A stretch of 64,000 bases of DNA from Prevotella sp. UBA2725 (GTDB lineage: Bacteria; Bacteroidota; Bacteroidia; Bacteroidales; Bacteroidaceae), in the NCBI GenBank assembly GCA_002353825.1, contig DEKJ01000026.1:39803-103802 (forward strand), given 5' to 3'. A program made the translations under genes and the position numbers. Shown piece by piece: positions 1 to 8,294 of the stretch. How positions within the stretch are numbered: position 1 is the stretch's first letter; each line of letters starts with the position of its first letter. The notes beneath the pieces are model-generated. The model was not told where the DNA came from, ran no database searches, and saw only the letters and a program-made list of their open reading frames with translations.

Positions 1-119
1 ATCTCTCAACATTCATGCAAGAGCGCTGGAAAGGCATGCAGCCAGTTGCCTGGGGCGACACCCTGAAAGAGAACCAGTTGACACTGAAGATTTATCAGGA
101 GCTCTGCGGATTAAAATAG
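1..119 (+). CDS. glpA: Anaerobic glycerol-3-phosphate dehydrogenase subunit A, C-terminal end (partial)
   Basis: Only the last 38 codons are in the window, read from base 3 to the TAG at 117-119. The peptide contains FMQERWKGMQPVAWGD and ends YQELCGLK, which matches the C-terminus of GlpA as I know it (ERWKG...P.AWGD...YQ.LCGL). GlpA is the FAD catalytic subunit that oxidises sn-glycerol-3-phosphate to dihydroxyacetone phosphate. The call is supported by glpB and glpC following directly on the same strand. The rest of the gene lies upstream of the window. Confidence 0.85.
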   Translation, partial: LSTFMQERWKGMQPVAWGDTLKENQLTLKIYQELCGLK

Positions 120-155
120 GGGCCTCTCCCCATCCCTCCCCCGTAGGGAGGGGGC
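119..155. repeat. Family A palindrome, copy A1 (glpA-glpB gap)
   Basis: GC-rich interrupted palindrome with CCCTCCCCC and GGGAGGGGG arms around a CGTA centre, preceded by GCCTCTCCCC. It begins at the glpA stop codon. The same pattern recurs at 4271, 8148, 8256, 22784 and 22926. It could form an RNA hairpin between glpA and glpB. Confidence 0.8.
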
Positions 156-185
156 AAGCACTAAACGTAATAAAGGTACAGAAAG

Positions 186-1424
186 ATGAAATTCGATACT
201 ATTATAATAGGTGGCGGTCTGAGCGGTCTCACATGTGGTATCGCTCTCGCCAAAGCAGGACAGAACGTAGCTGTGGTCAGTGCCGGGCAAAGCAATCTGC
301 ATTTCAGTTCCGGTTCTCTTGATCTCGTAGGCTACAAGGACGGGCAAGAGGTCAAGAATCCATTAGAGGCCATTGGCCAGATGCCTGAGACTCATCCTTA
401 TCACAAGATTAGTAACCCCGACATTCTTGCCAACCAGGCACGCAAGCTCTTGGAAGAAGCAGGGATCAAGATGGAGGGTGACAACCATCAAAATCATTAT
501 CGCCTATCTCCTGTGGGCAAGCTCATTCCCGCCTGGCTGACAATGGACGGTCTCTTCACGGTAAACAGCGCTGAAGAACTGAAGGGGAAACATATCTGCA
601 TCGGCAACATTACAGGGTTCCTCGATTTCCCAGTACCCTATCTCGCTGACGCACTTCGCGAGTATGGAGCAGAAGTAGAACTCTGCACCGCCACTACTCC
701 ACTCTTGGAGCATGCCCGTCAGAGCCCGTCGGAGATGCGCGCCACGAATATCGCCAACTATCTTGCTGACGATGAGAACGTGCAGGAGGTAGCCGGAGCA
801 TTAAAGAAAGTTCTGCCTGCAAATATCGACTTGTTACTGTTGCCCGCTGTATTAGGCATTGCTAATGATCATGCTGCTACGCTCTTACAGAAGGTGATGC
901 CGGCAGAGACGAAGTTTGTGGCAACGATGCCGCCATCCGTACCTGGCACGCGCATGCAGACCTTGCTCCGTCAGTATCTCCAGAAGCTCGGCGGCACATT
1001 CATCCCCAACGACACGGTCATTAAGGGTGACATAGAGAACGGCAAAGTTGTACGTGTCTATACGGAGAACTTAGTCGAGATGCCACTCGAAGCCAACAAC
1101 TTCGTACTTGCCGGAGGATCATTCCTCGACGGTGGTATGGCTTCCAACTATGACGGTATCTTCGAACCGATATTCCACTTAGATGTAGACGGCAGCAACA
1201 AACGAACCGACTGGACAGCAGACAAGGTCTTCGATCAGCAGCCCTATCAGTCGTATGGCGTCAAGACCGACAGCCTTTTCCTCGTCAGCAAAGACAGCAA
1301 CGTATTAAATAATGTGTATGCTATCGGCGCCATCCTAAGCGGTAATGATCCTCGAATGGCTACATCGACAGGCATCGACCTACTCACCGCTCTGTCCGTG
1401 GCATCATCTATCACGAACAAGTAG
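186..1424 (+). CDS. glpB: Anaerobic glycerol-3-phosphate dehydrogenase subunit B
   Basis: The 412-residue product is close to the usual GlpB length of about 420. The N-terminus carries a dinucleotide-binding motif (IIIGGGLSGL, residues about 7-16) and the C-terminal part has a second flavoprotein-type segment (LAGGSFLDGG). GlpB is thought to pass electrons from the FAD subunit GlpA to the iron-sulfur subunit GlpC at the membrane, feeding the quinone pool during anaerobic glycerol-3-phosphate oxidation. It lies between glpA and glpC on the same strand, and the ATG at 186 follows a purine-rich GAAAG. The gene order glpABC matches the enterobacterial operon; here glpK and glpF follow as well. 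Confidence 0.93.
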   Translation: MKFDTIIIGGGLSGLTCGIALAKAGQNVAVVSAGQSNLHFSSGSLDLVGYKDGQEVKNPLEAIGQMPETHPYHKISNPDILANQARKLLEEAGIKMEGDNHQNHYRLSPVGKLIPAWLTMDGLFTVNSAEELKGKHICIGNITGFLDFPVPYLADALREYGAEVELCTATTPLLEHARQSPSEMRATNIANYLADDENVQEVAGALKKVLPANIDLLLLPAVLGIANDHAATLLQKVMPAETKFVATMPPSVPGTRMQTLLRQYLQKLGGTFIPNDTVIKGDIENGKVVRVYTENLVEMPLEANNFVLAGGSFLDGGMASNYDGIFEPIFHLDVDGSNKRTDWTADKVFDQQPYQSYGVKTDSLFLVSKDSNVLNNVYAIGAILSGNDPRMATSTGIDLLTALSVASSITNK

Positions 1425-1481
1425 TTGACATATATTTAGTTGTCACATATAGAAGATTACAACTATTAGAAGATTACAGCT

Positions 1482-2738
1482 ATGCAAGATAAGATTCAGC
1501 TTTTAAATATCAGCTCTCACGACTATGAGCAGTGCCTGAAGTGCAGCATCTGCACCGTCTATTGCCCAGTCTCTACCGTGGAGCCTGAATACCCCGGTCC
1601 TAAGCATGCCGGTCCCGACTTGCTGCGCTATCGGCTGAAAGACCCCGACTTCTTCAATGAGACGCTCAAGCTCTGCCTCAACTGCAAACGCTGTGAGGTA
1701 GCTTGTCCGCACGGTGTCAAGGTCGGAGATATCATCCAGGCAGCCCGTATCGAATACAGCACCCATTCACCGAGCCTTCGCGACCGCATGCTCGCCAATA
1801 CCGACTTTGTCGGTTCCATGGCAACCTTGGTGGCACCACTAACCAACTTCTTCCTCGGTCTCAAGCCCGCAAAGGTTGTGCTCGACAAGATCATGAAGAT
1901 TGACCAGCATCGTCAGTTCCCAGCTTACACAGGGACGAAGTTTGAGACTTGGTTCCATCGTAATGCCGAAGCTGAGCAGCAGAACTACAACCGCTTCGTG
2001 AGCTACTTCCACGGATGCTACGTCAACTATAACTTCCCGAAGCTCGGTCAGGACTTTGTCAAGATTATGAATGCCTGCGGTTACGGCGTCCATCTCTTGG
2101 AGAAAGAGAAATGCTGCGGTGTGGCTCTCATCGCCAACGGTCTCTCCGGTCAGGCGAAGAAGCAAGGCGAGCTCAACATCTCGTCGATGAAGAAAGCAGT
2201 GGATGCTCGCAATGAGGCAGTACTCACAACAAGTTCAACCTGTACTTTCACCATGCGCGACGAATACAAAGACTTGCTGAATATCGACAACACGAAAGTT
2301 CGCGACCACCTCATGCTCGCCACCCGTTTCCTCTGCCAGAAGATTGACGAGGGTAAGATCAAGCTCGCTTTCCGCAAGGACTTCCATAAGAAGGTGGCTT
2401 ATCATTTCGCTTGCCACATGGAGCGCATGGGATGGAGCATCTATTCTATCCAACTGCTGAAGATGATCCCGGGGCTCGACCTCACACTTCTTGAAAGTCA
2501 CTGCTGCGGCATTGCCGGCACCTATGGTTTCAAGAAAGAGAACTACGAGCGTTCGCAGAAGATTGGCAACCCGCTGTTCCAGCAAATCAAGGAGGTCAAT
2601 CCCGACAGTGTCGCTACCGACTGCGAGACCTGCAAATGGCAGATTGAGATGTCCACGGGCTATCCCGTTGACAACCCCATCTCACTCATTGCTGAGGCGC
2701 TCGATGTGGAGGCTACAAGAAAACTGAACAAGAAATAA
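1482..2738 (+). CDS. glpC: Anaerobic glycerol-3-phosphate dehydrogenase subunit C, iron-sulfur and membrane anchor
   Basis: The 418-residue protein has two ferredoxin-type 4Fe-4S motifs near the N-terminus: Cys 18, 21, 24 and 28, then Cys 65, 68, 71 and 75. Further on are two CCG-domain motifs (EKCCGVALI near residue 210 and SHCCGIAGTYG near 340) typical of the GlpC/HdrB cysteine-rich family. In the known complex GlpC anchors GlpAB to the membrane and delivers electrons to quinone. It starts 57 bp after glpB and ends 38 bp before glpK, consistent with one transcript. No frameshift or missing cluster ligand is visible. Confidence 0.95.
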   Translation: MQDKIQLLNISSHDYEQCLKCSICTVYCPVSTVEPEYPGPKHAGPDLLRYRLKDPDFFNETLKLCLNCKRCEVACPHGVKVGDIIQAARIEYSTHSPSLRDRMLANTDFVGSMATLVAPLTNFFLGLKPAKVVLDKIMKIDQHRQFPAYTGTKFETWFHRNAEAEQQNYNRFVSYFHGCYVNYNFPKLGQDFVKIMNACGYGVHLLEKEKCCGVALIANGLSGQAKKQGELNISSMKKAVDARNEAVLTTSSTCTFTMRDEYKDLLNIDNTKVRDHLMLATRFLCQKIDEGKIKLAFRKDFHKKVAYHFACHMERMGWSIYSIQLLKMIPGLDLTLLESHCCGIAGTYGFKKENYERSQKIGNPLFQQIKEVNPDSVATDCETCKWQIEMSTGYPVDNPISLIAEALDVEATRKLNKK

Positions 2739-2776
2739 ACTTATATAGTTATCATCAAAACTAAAAAAACACTACT

Positions 2777-4270
2777 ATGGAAGAGAAAAAGTACATCCTG
2801 GCTCTTGACCAGGGCACGACGAGCTCTCGCGCCATCGTCTTCGATCACAATGGACAGATTTGCTCTGTCGCACAGAAGGAATTCACACAGTACTTCCCCA
2901 AACCAGGATGGGTAGAGCATGATGCTAACGAGATCTGGTCATCACAGGCCAGTGTTGTCGCTGAGGCTATCGCCCAGATTGATATCAACGGTAAGGATAT
3001 CGCTGCTATCGGTATCACGAACCAGCGTGAGACCACTATCGTCTGGGATGTTGATACAGAGGAGCCTATCTATCACGCCATTGTCTGGCAGGATCGCCGC
3101 ACGGCCGAGTACTGCGACAAGCTGAAGGCAGAGGGCCTCGTCGATAAGATTCGCGAGAAGACCGGTCTGATCATCGATCCGTACTTCTCCGGCACCAAGA
3201 TCAAATGGATCCTTGACAACGTTCCAGGCGCCCGCAAACGTGCAGAGATGGGCAAGCTGCGTTTCGGTAACGTCAATACTTGGCTCATCTGGCGTCTGAC
3301 ACGCGGCGAGAAGCACATCACTGATGTTACGAATGCCAGCCGTACGATGCTGTTCAACATCAACACGCTGAAGTGGGACGACGACCTGCTGAAGCTCCTC
3401 GATATTCCTCGCAGCATGATGCCTGAGGTGACAAGCTGCTCTGAGGTCATGGCTCACACCAAGACCACGATCTTTGCTCACGAGGTGCCTATCGCCGGTG
3501 TCGCCGGTGACCAGCAGGCTGCTCTCTTCGGACAGATGTGTGTCGAACCGGGTGCTATCAAGAACACTTACGGCACAGGTTGCTTCGTCATGCTGAACAT
3601 CGGTGACAAGCCTATCCTTTCCAAGAACGGTCTGTTGACAACCGTAGCATGGCAGATTGGCAATCAGGTGGCTTACGCTTTCGAAGGCTCTATCTATGTC
3701 GGTGGCTCTGTCGTTCAGTGGCTACGTGACGGCTTAGGCTTCATCAAGTCTTCTTCTGAGGTTGAGGAGTTAGCTTCCCAGGTTCCTGACAGCGGTGGTG
3801 TTTACTTCGTTCCTGCTCTCACCGGTTTAGGTGCTCCATATTGGGATCCGTATGCACGCGGCTTGATTTGTGGCGTCACCCGTGGCACGACACGCGCTCA
3901 CATCGCTCGCGCTGCCCTCGACGGCATTGCCTTCCAGACCTACGACATCGCCCAGGCTATGGCAAAGGATATCAATGCTCCTCTGACCGAGCTCAAGGTC
4001 GACGGTGGTGCTTCGCGTAATAACCTGCTGATGCAGTTCCAGGCTAACATCCTTGGCATCAACGTTGTTCGTCCGAAGATCACAGAGACAACGGCTCTCG
4101 GTGCTGCTTATCTCGCAGGCTTAGCTGTCGGTTACTGGAAGGATATCGATGAGCTGAAGGCTCAGTGGCAGGTAGAGCGCACCTTCGAGCCGGTGCCTGA
4201 GAACGATGAGATCAAGGCTGCTAAGGCCGGATGGGCTGACGCTATACAGAGAACGCTGACACAGAAGTAA
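2777..4270 (+). CDS. glpK: Glycerol kinase
   Basis: The 497-residue product has the usual length for an FGGY-family glycerol kinase. It opens with the phosphate-binding segment ALDQGTTSSRAIVFD (residues about 10-24) and contains GTGCFVMLN and the C-terminal ADP-binding stretch DGGASRNNLLMQFQ. It phosphorylates glycerol with ATP to sn-glycerol-3-phosphate, the substrate of GlpABC encoded just upstream. The glycerol facilitator gene follows after 85 bp, so uptake, phosphorylation and oxidation are encoded together. The gene is followed at once by a family A palindrome. Confidence 0.97.
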   Translation: MEEKKYILALDQGTTSSRAIVFDHNGQICSVAQKEFTQYFPKPGWVEHDANEIWSSQASVVAEAIAQIDINGKDIAAIGITNQRETTIVWDVDTEEPIYHAIVWQDRRTAEYCDKLKAEGLVDKIREKTGLIIDPYFSGTKIKWILDNVPGARKRAEMGKLRFGNVNTWLIWRLTRGEKHITDVTNASRTMLFNINTLKWDDDLLKLLDIPRSMMPEVTSCSEVMAHTKTTIFAHEVPIAGVAGDQQAALFGQMCVEPGAIKNTYGTGCFVMLNIGDKPILSKNGLLTTVAWQIGNQVAYAFEGSIYVGGSVVQWLRDGLGFIKSSSEVEELASQVPDSGGVYFVPALTGLGAPYWDPYARGLICGVTRGTTRAHIARAALDGIAFQTYDIAQAMAKDINAPLTELKVDGGASRNNLLMQFQANILGINVVRPKITETTALGAAYLAGLAVGYWKDIDELKAQWQVERTFEPVPENDEIKAAKAGWADAIQRTLTQK

Positions 4271-4306
4271 AGGCCTCTCCCCTAACCCCTCCCCCGTAGG
4301 GAGGGG
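4271..4306. repeat. Family A palindrome, copy A2 (glpK-glpF gap)
   Basis: Same architecture and orientation as copy A1: GCCTCTCCCC leader, then CCCCTCCCCC-GTA-GGGAGGGG. It starts at the base after the glpK stop codon, as A1 does after glpA. Either could act as an attenuating or mRNA-stabilising hairpin inside the glp operon; that role is inference. Confidence 0.8.
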
Positions 4307-4355
4307 AACTAACAACCAATAAAATAATAAACAACAACTATAAAACTAAAGAACT

Positions 4356-5087
4356 ATGGATCCTGTATTATTGCACAACTGTGCCCTTGAGTTTATTGGC
4401 ACCCTCGTAATGATTCTGTTAGGTGACGGCGTATGCGCTGGCATGGGCTTGAACAAGTGTAAAGGTAAAGGCGGCGGTTGGGTCGTCATCACCCTGGCCT
4501 GGGGTCTCGCTGTGATGGCCGGCGTATTCATCGCACACGACTCTGGCGCTCATCTGAACCCGGCAGTAAGCTTTGGCCTTGCCGTTGCTGGTATGTTCCC
4601 TTGGGCTAACGTCATTCCTTATGTCATCGCCCAGATGCTTGGTGCATTCCTCGGCGCTGTACTCGTATGGGTTGTCTATAAAGACCACTTCGATGCTACC
4701 GACGATCCAGAAGGCAAGCTCACTATCTTCTGCACAATGCCTGCTATTGAGAACAAGCCGCTGAACTTCCTCCAGGAGGCCATCTGCGCATTCGTCCTCG
4801 TTCTGCTCATCATCTGCATCGGCACCTACACTGGTGGCGTCAACGTTGGTGGTAACAGTGCATGGCCTATCACAATGGTCATCGTCTCCATCGGTATGTC
4901 TCTTGGTGGTGTCACTGGATACGCCATGAACCCTGCCCGTGACCTCGGTCCGCGTATCGCTCACGCTATCCTCCCGATCAAGGGTAAGAGAGACAGTGGT
5001 TGGGGCTACAGCTGGGTACCTGTATTCGGTCCTCTTGCTGGTGCTGCTCTCGCTGCCGCAGTTGGTTTCCTCTTCCATTTCTGCTAA
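4356..5087 (+). CDS. glpF: Glycerol uptake facilitator (MIP / aquaglyceroporin family)
   Basis: The 243-residue membrane protein carries both signature NPA loops, HLNPAVSFG (Asn68) and YAMNPARDLGPR (Asn192). The Asp after the second NPAR favours glycerol channels over strict water channels. About six hydrophobic segments are visible. It conducts glycerol across the inner membrane, where GlpK traps it as glycerol-3-phosphate. Its place after glpK and before an outer-membrane protein fits one glycerol-uptake operon. It is shorter than E. coli GlpF (281 aa), mainly in the loops. Confidence 0.93.
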   Translation: MDPVLLHNCALEFIGTLVMILLGDGVCAGMGLNKCKGKGGGWVVITLAWGLAVMAGVFIAHDSGAHLNPAVSFGLAVAGMFPWANVIPYVIAQMLGAFLGAVLVWVVYKDHFDATDDPEGKLTIFCTMPAIENKPLNFLQEAICAFVLVLLIICIGTYTGGVNVGGNSAWPITMVIVSIGMSLGGVTGYAMNPARDLGPRIAHAILPIKGKRDSGWGYSWVPVFGPLAGAALAAAVGFLFHFC

Positions 5088-5155
5088 TGACAGTTTCTGC
5101 TAATAACAGAATGTGAACCTTCTTTTCTTTCCGTTAATCTAAAAATGAACGAATC

Positions 5156-5950
5156 ATGAAAAGTATCAAATTATTTGCTCTTGCCGCTCTGGCATTCCTA
5201 CCCTTAGGCATGCAGGCACAGAAGTTGCACGAGAGTGCTTCTCTTGAGTCCTCACACCTCTGGCGTGGCTTGGAGGTCGGCAATGGTCTGATCCTCAACA
5301 ACGATGTATCTATCAGCGATAATAACAACCACTTCAAGATTGGTTTATGGGGTGGTATGGCTGTAGACGGTGACTATAAGGAGGCCGATGTCTACATGAA
5401 CTACAACAACAGTGGTTTCAACCTCGCTGTATGGGATTTGTGGAATTTTTCTCCTGGTGATCAGACCTTCAATGGCAAGCCTACAGGTCTGGCTAACGTC
5501 GGTAACGGCAAGTACTTCACCTGGGACGCACGCAAGACAACGCACCTGCTCGATGCAGCTATCAGCTACAATTTCGGTGCAACCTGCAACTTCCCGCTCA
5601 CCCTTACTTGGTCAACTTTGCTTGTAGGCCGTGACCGTGGTGCAGCCAATGAGCAGAATGTCTATTCTACTTGGGTACAGGCAGCTTATCGCCTCTATGA
5701 CAGTAAGGACTGGGCTATTGACGCTTCTGTCGCCGGTGCATTCGCACTGAACCCCTACGACGATGACAAATATCCAGAAGAGCACAACAACCTCTACGGC
5801 AAGTCCGCAGGCGTGAATGATATCCGTCTCGGAGCTACCTATAAGTTGAAGGTTGGTAAATTCAACATGCCGGTAACCGGACAGATGATGTGGAATCCGG
5901 AAGCCAGCAAAGCCTACTTCAGAGCAACAATAACGTTGTTGGATCTGTAG
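5156..5950 (+). CDS. Outer-membrane beta-barrel protein of the glp cluster, function unknown
   Basis: The 264-residue product starts with a signal peptide (MKSIKLFALAALAFLPLGMQA, cleavage probably after AQA/QA). The remainder is rich in alternating aromatic/polar strands (for example SSHLWRGLEVGNG, FKIGLWGGMAV, GFNLAVWDLWNF) and ends in a C-terminal strand RATITLLDL, as expected of a barrel. I recognise no enzyme motif. It lies 68 bp after glpF and before a strong terminator, so it looks like the last gene of the glp operon. A porin for glycerol or a glycerophosphodiester breakdown product is a reasonable guess from position only. Confidence 0.75.
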   Translation: MKSIKLFALAALAFLPLGMQAQKLHESASLESSHLWRGLEVGNGLILNNDVSISDNNNHFKIGLWGGMAVDGDYKEADVYMNYNNSGFNLAVWDLWNFSPGDQTFNGKPTGLANVGNGKYFTWDARKTTHLLDAAISYNFGATCNFPLTLTWSTLLVGRDRGAANEQNVYSTWVQAAYRLYDSKDWAIDASVAGAFALNPYDDDKYPEEHNNLYGKSAGVNDIRLGATYKLKVGKFNMPVTGQMMWNPEASKAYFRATITLLDL

Positions 5951-5970
5951 TTCTTTCATTTATCTTTCAT

Positions 5971-6009
5971 AGACCCTGCCTCTCACTTTGCAGAAGCAGG
6001 GTCTTTTTG
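5971..6009 (+). terminator. Rho-independent terminator of the glp operon
   Basis: Perfect 9-bp stem AGACCCTGC (5971-5979) / GCAGGGTCT (5996-6004) followed by TTTTG. It starts 21 bp after the stop codon of the outer-membrane protein gene and separates the operon from the regulator gene downstream. Confidence 0.9.
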
Positions 6010-6068
6010 TTACTGTTAATAATATCTATAAAACCGAGAAGTAAGAACCACGAATGAAAGAAAACCAC

Positions 6069-6076
6069 TATCTTTG
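6069..6076 (+). promoter_or_regulatory. Bacteroidota -7 promoter element (TATCTTTG) for the DeoR-type regulator
   Basis: TATCTTTG matches the TAnnTTTG consensus. Transcription would start near 6082, so the upstream ATG at 6054 cannot be in the mRNA and the regulator should start at 6102. No convincing -33 TTG is visible. Confidence 0.65.
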
Positions 6077-6101
6077 TAAAAAACTTATAAAACGAGCGAC
6101 C

Positions 6102-6884
6102 ATGACCAAGGAAGAACGCCATAGTGCTATCTTAGACAGCCTGCTCAAGCAAGGCTCTGTCTTAGTGACCGACTTGGCTTCCAGTTTAGAGGTTTCGTCA
6201 GTTACTATCCGTAAAGATCTCACGGAGTTAGAGAAGGAGGGTAAACTCTACCGTAGCCACGGCAAAGCTATTCTTATCAATCCTTTCACAAACAACAGAA
6301 CCGTCAGCGAGAAAGAGAAACTCAACACAGAAGAGAAGCGGCTCATCGGAATAGAGGCCGCTAAGCTCATTACGCCCGACGACTCCATCGTGCTTGCTTC
6401 GGGCACAACCATTCATGCCTTGGCAAGGAATCTGCATCCCACAAGCCGGTTGACGGTAGTCACTGCTTCCTTGCAGGCGGCAGAAGCATTGGCGCCGCTT
6501 GACAATGTAGAGCTTATTCAGCTTGGAGGCATCGTTCGTCACACCAGCTTGTCAGTGGTAGGAAAGTATGCTGAGATGATCCTCTCCGGGTTCTCTTTCA
6601 GCAAACTCTATTTAGGCGTTGACGGCATTGACCCCGAGTTTGGTCTTTCTACTACAGACATGCGTGAGGCAGAGATCAACCGAACGATGATGAAAGCAGC
6701 ACAAAAGACCATCGTGCTCGCTGACAGTACCAAGTTCGGCAAAAGAGGCTTTGCAAAGATATGCAATGCCGAAGATGTGGATATGATCATTACCGACAAC
6801 AGGCTGCCACAGCAAGTACGTGACCAAATAGAGGAAATGGGCATCGACTTGGTCATTGCTGATGAGCAGAACGCAAATCATTAA
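6102..6884 (+). CDS. DeoR/GlpR-family transcriptional regulator
   Basis: The 260-residue protein starts MTKEERHSAILDSLLKQG and has the DeoR-type winged HTH (VTDLASSLEVSSVTIRKDLTELEKEGKLYRSHGKAI, in pieces over residues 18-53). A DeoRC sugar-phosphate sensor domain follows, with SGTTIHALARNL, LGGIVRHTSLSVVG, LYLGVDGID, and a C-terminal LADSTKFGKRGFAKI segment. In GlpR-type members the ligand is glycerol-3-phosphate and the targets are glp genes; the neighbouring glp operon makes that role likely but not shown. I prefer the ATG at 6102 over 6054 because a promoter element sits between them and the family starts near this Met. Confidence 0.88.
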   Translation: MTKEERHSAILDSLLKQGSVLVTDLASSLEVSSVTIRKDLTELEKEGKLYRSHGKAILINPFTNNRTVSEKEKLNTEEKRLIGIEAAKLITPDDSIVLASGTTIHALARNLHPTSRLTVVTASLQAAEALAPLDNVELIQLGGIVRHTSLSVVGKYAEMILSGFSFSKLYLGVDGIDPEFGLSTTDMREAEINRTMMKAAQKTIVLADSTKFGKRGFAKICNAEDVDMIITDNRLPQQVRDQIEEMGIDLVIADEQNANH

Positions 6885-6947
6885 TTGCGGGCCATTGACG
6901 TTAAGGTCTCACCAATAAAAGAAAGTTTTAATACAAAGATAATAGTT

Positions 6948-8147
6948 ATGAAAGTACCATCAGAATTTGATCCTATCAGGCCTTATGAGCCGGAGGAGCT
7001 GCCTGAGGTTTACGACAAGCTCCTTGCCGATGAACAGTTTCAGCATATCTTAGCTTACGTCTACCCCAATGTTCCGGTGGAGGCTATAGGGAAAAAGATG
7101 CACGGCTGTAAGACGAACCTTGACTTCCAGCGTGCTTTCTGTTATCCCATCTTACAGAAGCTCGTTCTTGACCAGAGCACGGGTATCGATGCCGACTTCT
7201 ACGATGTCGACATCCATAACCGCTATACCTTCGTGAGTAACCACCGTGATATCGTGCTCGATGCTGCCTTCCTCGACAAGCTCCTGCTCGACACAGGTTT
7301 CAGCACGACAGCAGAGATCGCCATCGGTGACAACCTCCTGCAGCTCGACTGGGTGCGTGCCATGGCTCGAATCAACAAGACATTTACCGTGGAGCGCGCG
7401 CTAAAGTCGAGTGAGATGCTCCGCGCCAGCAAGCGCATGTCGGAGTATATGCACTTCGCCATCTCACAAAAGCATGAGAATATTTGGATCGCTCAGCGTC
7501 AAGGACGTGCCAAAAACTCCAATGATCTCACACAACCTGCCATCCTCAAGATGATGGCTATGGGCGGAGAAGGTACGATCATCGACCGTCTGACGCAGCT
7601 GCATATCGTGCCGTTGTCTATCAGTTACCAGTATGATCCTTGCGACTATCTCAAGGCTCGCGAGTATCAGCTTCGCCGTGACCTGCCTTATTGGAAGAAG
7701 GCACCCGGTGACGATCTCGAGAGTATGAACGTGGGCATCCGCGGCTACAAAGGACATATTCACTATTGCTGCGCTCCGTGTATCGATGAGTGGTTGCAGA
7801 CTGTGGATCAGGATCAGCCACGCAACAAGATGTTCGATGAGATAGCCGAGCATATCGACCGTGAGATTCACCGTAACTATCACCTCTATCCGCAAAACTA
7901 TATCGCGCTCGACATGATTCAGAACACGAACATGTATACGGATAACTATACGCAGGAAGAATATGATAAGTTCGAGGAATACATCGTCAGCCGTCTCGCC
8001 CTCATCGATATTGACCATAAGGATGAGGCTTATCTGCGTCGTTGCCTCCTCACACAATATGCTTATCCGACCCGTAACTATCTGACAGCTACCGAAACAA
8101 CCGGTCGCTGGAAGCAGTTCTTCAGCAAGTTCAACTTCACGAAATAG
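6948..8147 (+). CDS. Glycerophosphate acyltransferase-like protein (PlsC-related, Bacteroidota type)
   Basis: This soluble-looking protein of 399 residues has an acyltransferase core. The segment FVSNHRDIVLDAAF resembles the catalytic NHx(4-5)D motif, and the later IWIAQRQGRAKNSND resembles the phosphate-binding motif III (PEGTRS-like). Such enzymes acylate glycerol-3-phosphate or 1-acyl-glycerol-3-phosphate in phospholipid synthesis. The family is common in Bacteroidota; the exact substrate cannot be read from the sequence. The ATG at 6948 is chosen over a TTG at 6885 that would directly abut the regulator stop. Linkage to glp genes joins glycerol-3-phosphate supply to lipid synthesis. In the first motif five residues, not four, separate His and the second Asp. 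Confidence 0.7.
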   Translation: MKVPSEFDPIRPYEPEELPEVYDKLLADEQFQHILAYVYPNVPVEAIGKKMHGCKTNLDFQRAFCYPILQKLVLDQSTGIDADFYDVDIHNRYTFVSNHRDIVLDAAFLDKLLLDTGFSTTAEIAIGDNLLQLDWVRAMARINKTFTVERALKSSEMLRASKRMSEYMHFAISQKHENIWIAQRQGRAKNSNDLTQPAILKMMAMGGEGTIIDRLTQLHIVPLSISYQYDPCDYLKAREYQLRRDLPYWKKAPGDDLESMNVGIRGYKGHIHYCCAPCIDEWLQTVDQDQPRNKMFDEIAEHIDREIHRNYHLYPQNYIALDMIQNTNMYTDNYTQEEYDKFEEYIVSRLALIDIDHKDEAYLRRCLLTQYAYPTRNYLTATETTGRWKQFFSKFNFTK

Positions 8148-8294
8148 AAGCCTCTCCCCGGCCCTCCCCAATAGGGGAGGGAGAGCAATACCACTAACAT
8201 ACCATTATACTATAGAATGATGATATTGAAGAGATTTAAGACGCTTCTCGGTATTCTTCTCCCTCCCCTATTGGGGAGGGCCGGGGTGAGGCTT
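8148..8294. repeat. Inverted pair of family A palindromes (A3 8148-8186, A4 8256-8294), REPIN-like
   Basis: A3 follows the acyltransferase stop codon directly. A4 is its reverse complement with about 37 of 39 bases matching, 69 bp further on. The pair forms a 147-bp unit with the layout of a REPIN (two REPs in inverse orientation). A4 lies inside the coding sequence for the signal peptide of the next gene. Confidence 0.85.

Noticed and set aside
119..185. Riboswitch or leader peptide before glpB
   Set aside because: The only structure is the family A palindrome, which also occurs in unrelated gaps.
6054..6101. Extended N-terminus for the DeoR-type regulator (ATG 6054)
   Set aside because: A -7 promoter element (6069-6076) lies inside this extension and the extra residues do not fit the family.
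6885..6947. TTG start for the acyltransferase directly after the regulator stop
   Set aside because: The ATG at 6948 gives a normal start; the extra 21 residues show no conserved feature.
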